From Diaphorobacter nitroreducens (lineage in GTDB: Bacteria; Pseudomonadota; Gammaproteobacteria; Burkholderiales; Burkholderiaceae_C), in NCBI GenBank assembly GCA_003755025.1, contig RJVL01000005.1, positions 1 through 64,000 of the forward strand: a stretch of DNA of 64,000 nucleotides, in the 5' to 3' direction. Position 1 is the stretch's first letter, and each line of letters starts with the position of its first letter. The position numbers were made by a program, and so were the translations under genes. The notes under the pieces are model-generated. The model was given only the letters and a program-made list of their open reading frames with translations. It searched no databases and was not told the origin of the DNA. Of this stretch, positions 57,722 through 64,000 are shown one piece after another.

Positions 57722-59466
57722 GCAGCCGCAGCGTCAACTACACCTCCAGCCCTCTGCTGGCCAGCAAGACACCTGTCTGGCGCAGCAAGTTCATCGTCGC
57801 CCTGGTGGCGCTGGGTTTCGTGGGCCTGGCGGGGCGCGCCGCCTACGTGCAGGTGATCGGCAACGACTTCTTTCAGCGCCAGGGCGAGGTGCGCTTTGCG
57901 CGCACGCTGGAGCTGCCGGCCAACCGGGGCCGCATCCTCGACCGCAATGGCCTGATCCTCGCTTCCAGCGTTCCGGCGGCCAGCATCTGGGCCATCCCTG
58001 AAGATGTGGAAATGGCCAAACCCGAGGTGCGCGCCAAGCTCAAGGACCTGGCGCGTCTCATGGATATGCCGCTGTCCACGCTGCAGGGCAAGCTGGCCGA
58101 CGAGGACAAGACCTTCGTCTGGATCAAGCGCCAGCTCGACTGGGACGTGGGCCAGCAGATCACCGCCCTGGGGCTGAAGGGCATCTACCTGCGCAAGGAA
58201 TACAAGCGCCAGTATCCAGAGGGCGAAGCCGCCGCGCACGTGGTGGGCTTCACGAACGTGGAAGACCATGGTCAGGAAGGCATGGAGCTGGCCTTCGACA
58301 AGGATCTGGCGGGCAAGCCGGGGTCGCGCCGTGTCATCAAGGATCGCCTGGGCCGCGTGGTGGAGGGCGTAGGCGCCGAAGTGCCGCCCGTGGATGGCAA
58401 GGACATGCAGCTGTCCATCGACAGCAAGGTGCAGTTCTTCGCCTACCAGAAGCTGCGCGACACCGTGCAGGCGCACAAGGCCAAGGCCGGCAGCGTGGTG
58501 GTGCTGGATGCGCGCACGGGCGAGGTGCTGGCCTTGGCCAACTACCCCAGCTATGTGCCCGACAAGCGCCAGAACCTGACGGGCGAGCAACTGCGCAACC
58601 GCGCGCTCACCGACGTGTTCGAACCCGGCTCCACCATCAAGCCCATCACGGTGGGGCTGGCGCTGGAGAGCGGCCGCTTCAAGCCCGAAACCAGCGTGGA
58701 CACCACGCCAGGCCGCCTGACCATCACCGGCTCGACGATCAGCGACACGCACAACTACGGGCTGTTGACCGTGGAGGGCGTGATCCAGAAGTCCAGCAAC
58801 GTGGGTACCACGAAGATCGCGATGCAGCTGCCGGCGCAGGAAATGTGGGAAACCTTCTCTGCCGTCGGCTTCGGGCAAAAGCCGCAGATCGCCTTTCCGG
58901 GGGTGGCGAGCGGGCGGCTGCGCCCCTACAAAAGCTGGCGGCCCATCGAGCAGGCCACCATGTCCTACGGCTACGGGCTGTCGGCCAGCCTGTTCCAGAT
59001 GGCGCGCTCCTATACCGTGTTTTCCAACGGCGGCAAGGTGATTCCCGCCACCATGCTGAAGACCCACGAAGCGCCCGTGGGCGTGCCCGTGTTTTCCGAA
59101 CGCACCGCCAACCAGGTGCGCAAGATGCTGCAGATGGCCGCGGGGCCCGGCGGCACGGGCCAGAAGGCGCAGACGGTGGGCTATTCCGTGGGCGGCAAGT
59201 CCGGCACGGCGCGCAAACAGGTGGGCAAGAGCTACGCCTCGGGCAAGTACCGCGCCTGGTTCACCGGGCTTGCGCCCATCGACCACCCGCGCATCATCGT
59301 GGCCGTGATGGTCGACGAACCCAGCAACGGCGTGATCTACGGCGGTGCGGTTGCGGCGCCGGTGTTCAGTGAGGTGGTGCAGCAGACCCTGCGCATGATG
59401 GGCGTGGCGCCCGACATGGCTGTCAAGCCGCTCATCGTCTCCAACGGTGTGGAGGAATCGCTGTGA
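57718..59466 (+). CDS. ftsI: Septal transpeptidase FtsI (PBP3)
   Basis: A 582-aa class B penicillin-binding protein for septal crosslinking. One N-terminal TM (SKFIVALVALGFVGLAGRAA) and a pedestal domain precede the transpeptidase. Active-site motifs are SxxK in FEPGSTIKPI, SxN in IQKSSNVGTTK and KSG in GGKSGTAR. Starts at GTG and overlaps ftsL by 4 nt; its stop overlaps murE as GTGA. Confidence 0.95.
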   Translation: MSSRSVNYTSSPLLASKTPVWRSKFIVALVALGFVGLAGRAAYVQVIGNDFFQRQGEVRFARTLELPANRGRILDRNGLILASSVPAASIWAIPEDVEMAKPEVRAKLKDLARLMDMPLSTLQGKLADEDKTFVWIKRQLDWDVGQQITALGLKGIYLRKEYKRQYPEGEAAAHVVGFTNVEDHGQEGMELAFDKDLAGKPGSRRVIKDRLGRVVEGVGAEVPPVDGKDMQLSIDSKVQFFAYQKLRDTVQAHKAKAGSVVVLDARTGEVLALANYPSYVPDKRQNLTGEQLRNRALTDVFEPGSTIKPITVGLALESGRFKPETSVDTTPGRLTITGSTISDTHNYGLLTVEGVIQKSSNVGTTKIAMQLPAQEMWETFSAVGFGQKPQIAFPGVASGRLRPYKSWRPIEQATMSYGYGLSASLFQMARSYTVFSNGGKVIPATMLKTHEAPVGVPVFSERTANQVRKMLQMAAGPGGTGQKAQTVGYSVGGKSGTARKQVGKSYASGKYRAWFTGLAPIDHPRIIVAVMVDEPSNGVIYGGAVAAPVFSEVVQQTLRMMGVAPDMAVKPLIVSNGVEESL

Positions 59467-60968
59467 ACGCACTGCACACGCTCACCACCCTGCAGGAGGC
59501 CGTGGACTGGCTGCGCCAGCGCGTCACGGGTACGCTGCAGACGGACAGCCGCCTGATCCAGCCGGGCGATGGGTTCATCGCCTGGCCCGGCGCGGCCACG
59601 GACGGGCGCGCCCACGTGGGCGACGCCGTGGTGCGCGGCGCTGCCGCCTGCCTTGTGGAGTGCGAGGGCGTGGAGCCCTTCGCCCTCGCGGGAGACCACA
59701 TCGCGGCGCTGCGCGGCCTCAAGGCCGCGACCGGCATGATTGCCTCCGAATGGTTCGGCCACCCCACCCAGCGCCTGCAGGTGTTGGCCGTGACCGGCAC
59801 CAACGGCAAGACCAGCACGGCCTGGTGGCTGGCGGATGCGCTCAATCAGCTATCAAAAGAAGAGCTGCCAGCGCTTGCTGGATGTGCGCTGGTGGGCACT
59901 TTGGGTATGGGCGTTCCGCCAGCGTTGCAGACCACGGGCATGACGACCCCCGACCCGGTGCGCCTGCAGCGCGCCTTCGCGCAGTTTGCGGACGCGGGGC
60001 GCCGTGCCTGCGCCATCGAGGCATCGTCTATCGGCCTGGCCGAGCACCGCCTGGACGGCACACGCATTCACGTGGCGCTGTTCACCAACTTCACGCAGGA
60101 CCACCTGGACTACCACTCTGGCATGGCCGCCTACTGGCAAGCCAAGCGCGCACTGTTCGACTGGCCGGGGCTGCGCGCATCTGTGGTGAATGTGGACGAC
60201 CCGCAGGGCGCCGCTCTGCACGCCGAGCTGCAGGGCAGCGACCTGGATTTGTGGAGCGTCTCTCTGCAGGGCCCCGCCCGCCTGCAGGCCAAGCACATCG
60301 TGCACACGGGTGCCGGCCTGGCCTTCACGGTGGCCGAAGGCGCGCATACCGAGGTGCTGCAAACGCAGGTCATCGGCCTGTACAACGTGTCCAACCTGCT
60401 GGGCGTGATTGCAGGCATGCGTGCGCTGGGGGTGCCCCTGGCGCAGGCGCTCCAGGCCTGTGCGCGCCTGCGGCCCGTGCCCGGGCGCATGGAGCAGTTG
60501 GCGGCCGCTGGCCAGCCGCTGGTGGCTGTGGACTATGCCCACACGCCCGATGCGCTGCACCAGGCGTTGGCCGCGCTCAAGCCCGTGGCGGCGCAGCGCG
60601 GAGGGCGGCTGTGGTGCGTGTTCGGCTGCGGTGGCAACCGCGACGCCGGCAAGCGCCCGCTGATGGGAGCCGTGGCACAGCGCGAGGCCGACGAGGTCAT
60701 CGTCACCAGCGACAACCCGCGGGGTGAGGAGCCGCAATCCATCATCCACCAGATCCTGCTGGGCACGATTGCAGGCACCAGCGTGCGTGCCGAGGTCGAC
60801 CGCGCCGCGGCCATCGCGCAAGCGCTGGCCGAGGCCGGCGCCAACGATGTGGTGCTGGTTGCCGGCAAGGGCCATGAGGACTATCAGGAGGCGGCGGGCC
60901 AGCGTGTGCCGTTCTCCGACATGGCGCACGCGCGTGCAGCGCTCGCGCGCCGAGGAGGCGTGGCATGA
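59463..60968 (+). CDS. murE: UDP-MurNAc-tripeptide ligase (meso-DAP adding) MurE
   Basis: A 501-aa Mur ligase adding meso-diaminopimelate to UDP-MurNAc-L-Ala-D-Glu. The ATP loop TGTNGKTSTA, the FTQDHLDYH motif, and the DNPR specificity motif for meso-DAP (in TSDNPRGEEP) are present. Repeat copy 16 is translated as residues about 128-148 (NQLSKEELPALAGCAL) between the P-loop helix and VGTLGMG. GTG start overlaps ftsI; stop overlaps murF (ATGA). Confidence 0.95.
   Translation: MNALHTLTTLQEAVDWLRQRVTGTLQTDSRLIQPGDGFIAWPGAATDGRAHVGDAVVRGAAACLVECEGVEPFALAGDHIAALRGLKAATGMIASEWFGHPTQRLQVLAVTGTNGKTSTAWWLADALNQLSKEELPALAGCALVGTLGMGVPPALQTTGMTTPDPVRLQRAFAQFADAGRRACAIEASSIGLAEHRLDGTRIHVALFTNFTQDHLDYHSGMAAYWQAKRALFDWPGLRASVVNVDDPQGAALHAELQGSDLDLWSVSLQGPARLQAKHIVHTGAGLAFTVAEGAHTEVLQTQVIGLYNVSNLLGVIAGMRALGVPLAQALQACARLRPVPGRMEQLAAAGQPLVAVDYAHTPDALHQALAALKPVAAQRGGRLWCVFGCGGNRDAGKRPLMGAVAQREADEVIVTSDNPRGEEPQSIIHQILLGTIAGTSVRAEVDRAAAIAQALAEAGANDVVLVAGKGHEDYQEAAGQRVPFSDMAHARAALARRGGVA
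59843..59905 (-). repeat. Palindromic repeat copy 16, in frame in murE
   Basis: Plus strand: CAGCTATCAAAAGAAGAGCT, GCCAGCGCTTGCTGGATGTG, CGCTGGTGG. On the minus strand AAGCGCTGGCAGCTCTTC matches copy 2 almost base for base. It is translated within the essential murE gene. Confidence 0.75.
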
Positions 60969-62413
60969 GCCACCACCAGAACAACTCCCCCATGATGACG
61001 CTGCAACAGGCGTTTGATCTGCTGCGCGCCTGCATTCCTGGTGCGCGACTGATCGGCGAAGGTGCCACGCCGCTCGCGCGCGTGCACACCGATACCCGCA
61101 CGCTGGCCGCAGGTGACCTGTTCGTGGCGCTCAAGGGTGAGCGTTTCGATGCGCACCAGTTTCTGTCCCAGGCGCGAATGGCCGGCGCCGCGGCGGCCAT
61201 TGCGCATGCGGGCCTGGCCGACGCCGGTCTGCCCGGCATCGAGGTCCCCGACACCCTGGCCGCCCTGGGTGCGCTGGCCGCTGGCTGGCGCGCGCAGCGG
61301 GATCTGCCGCTGATCGCCGTGACCGGCAGCAACGGCAAGACCACGGTCACGCAAATGATCGCGGCGGTGCTGCGGGCCTGGAAAGGCGACGCCGCGCTGG
61401 CCACGCAGGGCAACTTCAATAACGACGTGGGCGTACCCCTCACGCTGCTGCGCCTGCGGCCGGGCCATGAGGCCGCGGTGGTCGAGTTGGGCATGAACCA
61501 TCCCGGCGAGATCGCGAATCTGGCGGACATTGCCCGGCCCACCGTGGCCCTGGTCAACAACGCCCAGCGCGAGCACCTGGAATTCATGCACACGGTCGAG
61601 GCCGTGGCGCGCGAGAACGGCAGCGTGCTGTCTGCCCTGCCGGCCGATGGCACGGCTGTGTTCCCGGCGGCAGATGCCTTCACGCCCTTGTGGCGCGAGC
61701 TGGCCGGCACGCGGCACTGCCTGACCTTTGGCGAGGCCGCGGGCGAGGTGCGCTGCGCCGCAGCGCAATGGGGCGACGGCGCATGGCAGGTGCGCATTGA
61801 CACCCCCAACGGCGCATTCGATACGCGGCTGGCCATCGCAGGGCGCCACAACGTCACCAATGCCCTGGCCGCCACGGCCTGCGCGCTGGCCGCGGGGGTG
61901 CCTCTGGCGAGCATTGCGCAAGGGTTGGCGGCTTTCGTGCCGGTCAACGGGCGCTCGCGCGCCCTGGCCGTGCGTTGCGGGGGACGTTCCATCACGGTGG
62001 TGGACGACAGCTACAACGCCAACCCCGACTCGGTGCACGCGGCCATCGAGGTGTTGGCCGCACTGCCTGGCCCGCGCCTACTGGTGCTGGGAGACATGGG
62101 CGAGGTGGGCGACCAGGGGCCGCAGTTCCACGCCGAGGCCGGTGCGCACGCCCGTGCGCGCGGCATCGAGCAGCTGTTTGCGCTGGGCGACCTGAGCGCC
62201 CACGCCGTGCAGGCCTGTGGGACGGCCGCACGGCATTTCAAGGACATGGCCACGCTGCAGGCCGCAGTGGGGCAGGCCCTGCCCACGGTGGGCAGCGTGC
62301 TGGTGAAGGGATCGCGATTCATGAAGATGGAACAGGTCGTGCAGGCGCTGCAGGCACTGCATGAGGACGGCGCCGCAGGCGCTGCCGCGCAAGGGGGAGC
62401 CGCATGCTGCTGA
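60965..62413 (+). CDS. murF: UDP-MurNAc-pentapeptide synthetase MurF
   Basis: A 482-aa Mur ligase adding D-Ala-D-Ala. It has the P-loop [39 protein letters not shown], and [29 protein letters not shown] is a MurF signature in the C-terminal domain. ATGA overlap with murE and a 10-nt overlap with mraY confirm tight coupling. The C-terminal tail is Gly/Ala-rich. Confidence 0.95.
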   Translation: MSHHQNNSPMMTLQQAFDLLRACIPGARLIGEGATPLARVHTDTRTLAAGDLFVALKGERFDAHQFLSQARMAGAAAAIAHAGLADAGLPGIEVPDTLAALGALAAGWRAQRDLPLIAVTGSNGKTTVTQMIAAVLRAWKGDAALATQGNFNNDVGVPLTLLRLRPGHEAAVVELGMNHPGEIANLADIARPTVALVNNAQREHLEFMHTVEAVARENGSVLSALPADGTAVFPAADAFTPLWRELAGTRHCLTFGEAAGEVRCAAAQWGDGAWQVRIDTPNGAFDTRLAIAGRHNVTNALAATACALAAGVPLASIAQGLAAFVPVNGRSRALAVRCGGRSITVVDDSYNANPDSVHAAIEVLAALPGPRLLVLGDMGEVGDQGPQFHAEAGAHARARGIEQLFALGDLSAHAVQACGTAARHFKDMATLQAAVGQALPTVGSVLVKGSRFMKMEQVVQALQALHEDGAAGAAAQGGAACC

Positions 62414-63582
62414 TGCTGACCCAATGGCTGCAAGGCCTGTCGCCCGAGCTGAGCTTTCTGCGGGTGTTCCAGTACCTCACGCTGCGGGCGGTGATGGCGG
62501 CGCTGACGGCGCTGCTCATCGGCCTGATCGCGGGGCCGAAGGTCATCCGCATGCTGACCTCGCTCAAGATCGGCCAGCCGATCCGCGGCTACGCCATGCA
62601 GACGCACCTGTCCAAGAGCGGCACGCCCACCATGGGCGGCGTGTTGATTCTGGGTTCCATTGCCATCTCCACGCTGCTGTGGTTCGACCTGTCCAACCGT
62701 TTCGTGTGGATCGTGCTGGCCGTGACGCTGGGGTTTGGCGCCATCGGCTGGGTGGACGACTGGCGTAAGGTGGTCAACAAGGACCCCGAGGGCATGCGTT
62801 CGCGCGAGAAGTATTTCTGGCAATCGGTGATCGGGCTGCTGGCCGCGCTGTACCTCGTATTCAGCATTTCCGAGAACTCCAACACGCGGGTGTTCGAGCT
62901 GTTCATCACCTGGGTGCAGTCCGGCTTTTTGATGGACCTGCCGCCCAAGGCAGGCCTGCTGGTGCCGTTCTTCAAGGAAGTGAGCTACCCGCTGGGGGTG
63001 CTGGGCTTCGTGATCCTGACCTACCTGGTGATCGTGGGCTCCAGCAACGCCGTGAACCTGACCGACGGCCTGGACGGCCTGGCCATCATGCCCGTGATCA
63101 TGGTGGGCGCCTCGCTGGGCATCTTCGCCTACGTGACCGGTAACGCGGGCTATGCGAAATACCTGCTGTTCCCCTATATCGCCGGCTCGGGCGAGCTGTT
63201 GATCTTCTGCGCCGCCATGGCGGGCGCGGGCCTCGCCTTCCTGTGGTTCAACACCCACCCCGCCCAGGTTTTCATGGGCGACGTCGGCGCGCTGGCTTTG
63301 GGCGCTGCGCTGGGCACGATCGCGGTCATCGTGCGCCAGGAGATCGTGCTGGCCATCATGGGCGGCATCTTCGTGGTGGAAGCGCTGTCGGTGATGCTGC
63401 AGGTGACCTGGTTCAAGTACACCAAGCGCAAGTATGGCGAGGGCCGGCGCCTCCTCAAGATGGCGCCGCTGCACCACCACTTTGAGAAGAGCGGCTGGAA
63501 GGAGACGCAGGTCGTCGTGCGCTTTTGGATCATCACCATGCTGTTGTGCCTCGTGGGTTTGACCACGCTGAAGCTGCGATGA
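62404..63582 (+). CDS. mraY: Phospho-MurNAc-pentapeptide translocase MraY
   Basis: A 392-aa polytopic enzyme transferring phospho-MurNAc-pentapeptide to undecaprenyl phosphate (lipid I synthesis). Catalytic motifs are [10 protein letters not shown] (Asp-Asp), [25 protein letters not shown] and the HHHFEKSGW loop. Ten TM helices are visible. A second in-frame ATG at 62413 (TGATG with the murF stop) is an alternative start. Confidence 0.95.
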   Translation: MLLMLTQWLQGLSPELSFLRVFQYLTLRAVMAALTALLIGLIAGPKVIRMLTSLKIGQPIRGYAMQTHLSKSGTPTMGGVLILGSIAISTLLWFDLSNRFVWIVLAVTLGFGAIGWVDDWRKVVNKDPEGMRSREKYFWQSVIGLLAALYLVFSISENSNTRVFELFITWVQSGFLMDLPPKAGLLVPFFKEVSYPLGVLGFVILTYLVIVGSSNAVNLTDGLDGLAIMPVIMVGASLGIFAYVTGNAGYAKYLLFPYIAGSGELLIFCAAMAGAGLAFLWFNTHPAQVFMGDVGALALGAALGTIAVIVRQEIVLAIMGGIFVVEALSVMLQVTWFKYTKRKYGEGRRLLKMAPLHHHFEKSGWKETQVVVRFWIITMLLCLVGLTTLKLR

Positions 63583-64000
63583 ACACTGGCCACCACGATC
63601 CCCTGCACCCCGACGCACTCGGCGCCGCAGCGACGACTGTGCCCCCGGCGCCCCCGTCCACGCCCACGCCCGGGGAGCGGGACGACGCGTTGCCGCAGGA
63701 TGCGGCGCACGACAGTCCGCCGCAGGATCTATCGCCCTTGCCAGCGCCCGCGCAAGATGCAGCGGCGCGCTATGACTACACCGCACCCGCGGTGTCGGCT
63801 GCGGCTGCCGCGGCGGAGTTCGTGGCGCGCATCTTTGCCGACGCGGCTCCGGCGGACGGTGGCGCTGGCACGTCTGCTGAAGACACCCCCGTTTCTCCGG
63901 CTGCGGACCACGCCGTTGAGGAGCCTGCCGTCGCGTCCGAGGAGGCCCCGCAGGCGCCGCCCGCGCTTGCCGGCAAGCAGGTGCTGGTGCTGGGTCTGGG
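63579..64000 (+). CDS. murD: UDP-MurNAc-L-Ala:D-Glu ligase MurD, 5' part, with long N-terminal extension
   Basis: Cut by the window edge. The ATG overlaps the mraY stop (ATGA). About 128 residues of Ala/Pro/Asp-rich sequence ([20 protein letters not shown] onward, including [12 protein letters not shown]) precede [12 protein letters not shown], which is where MurD normally begins. No other start with a ribosome-binding site lies close to LAGKQ. The extension is open for its full length and in frame. Confidence 0.85.
   Translation, partial: MNTGHHDPLHPDALGAAATTVPPAPPSTPTPGERDDALPQDAAHDSPPQDLSPLPAPAQDAAARYDYTAPAVSAAAAAAEFVARIFADAAPADGGAGTSAEDTPVSPAADHAVEEPAVASEEAPQAPPALAGKQVLVLGL

Noticed and set aside
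57046-59472. An 808-codon minus-strand frame opposite rsmH, ftsL and ftsI
   Set aside because: Shadow of an essential cluster whose plus-strand proteins have all catalytic motifs.

Overview
The window looks like a chromosomal segment of a high-GC betaproteobacterium of the Comamonadaceae (Acidovorax, Alicycliphilus and relatives). The evidence is the gene neighbourhoods (dksA, STAS protein, hslVU; mraZ to murD; dapF, DUF484 gene, xerC; phoH-ybeY), the protein sequences, and a family of short palindromic repeats. There is no phage, plasmid, CRISPR array, IS element, tRNA or rRNA. The only RNA gene recognised is rnpB.

Layout. 1-7.1 kb: 3' end of etfA, a 5'-truncated UPF0126 remnant, a COG2509 flavoprotein, the ybhP-clsB-ybhN membrane-lipid operon, cysK, and a small membrane protein behind a perfect FNR box. 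7.16-7.56 kb: rnpB, ending in a repeat-derived terminator. 7.6-20 kb: M48 protease and DUF898 protein, HpaI-type aldolase, 3-hydroxybutyryl-CoA dehydrogenase, GMC oxidoreductase, a hemerythrin pair, an ABC-2 exporter coupled to two PNPOx-fold proteins, and an MgtC/DUF4010 protein. 20-29.7 kb: amn, a PAS-PAS-GGDEF-EAL protein, a CDF transporter with dtd and dbpA, a TauE-like permease, phoH-ybeY and ruvA. 29.7-39.3 kb: a cassette separating ruvA from ruvB, with two secreted lysyl-endopeptidase-like proteases and a DUF2760/Hsp70/oxidoreductase/Hsp70-DUF3731 operon. 39.5-45.6 kb: ruvB, a sterol-desaturase/YhhN fusion, a degenerate pseudouridine-synthase-like protein, a Nudix/metallo-beta-lactamase fusion and twin 65-66 aa proteins. 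45.7-49.6 kb: dapF, DUF484 gene, xerC, rlmI. 49.7-55.7 kb: a His-rich COG0523 GTPase, dksA, a TPR/STAS protein and hslVU under a heat-shock promoter. 55.8-64 kb: start of the division and cell-wall cluster, from the MraZ operator through mraZ, rsmH, ftsL, ftsI, murE, murF, mraY and into murD.

The most distinctive signal is the palindromic repeat family. I count about 15 near-complete copies plus one half copy, each about 40-65 bp. They lie between genes and also inside conserved genes without breaking the frame: dapF, murE, rlmI, an hsp70 gene twice, the desaturase fusion and the Nudix-MBL gene. Other copies supply the C-terminus and stop of ybhN, the Shine-Dalgarno and start codon of ybeY, the N-terminal tail of an Hsp70, and the terminator of rnpB. 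Further points of interest are the fusion of two putative ether-lipid-cleaving enzymes, the uncharacterised Hsp70 operon, a 38-codon ORF joining rsmH to ftsL by ATGA overlaps at both ends, a shared GGATAAT box just before several start codons, and a MurD with an N-terminal extension of about 128 residues.

Everything here was read from sequence by eye. Family names rest on recognised motifs and no database search was run.
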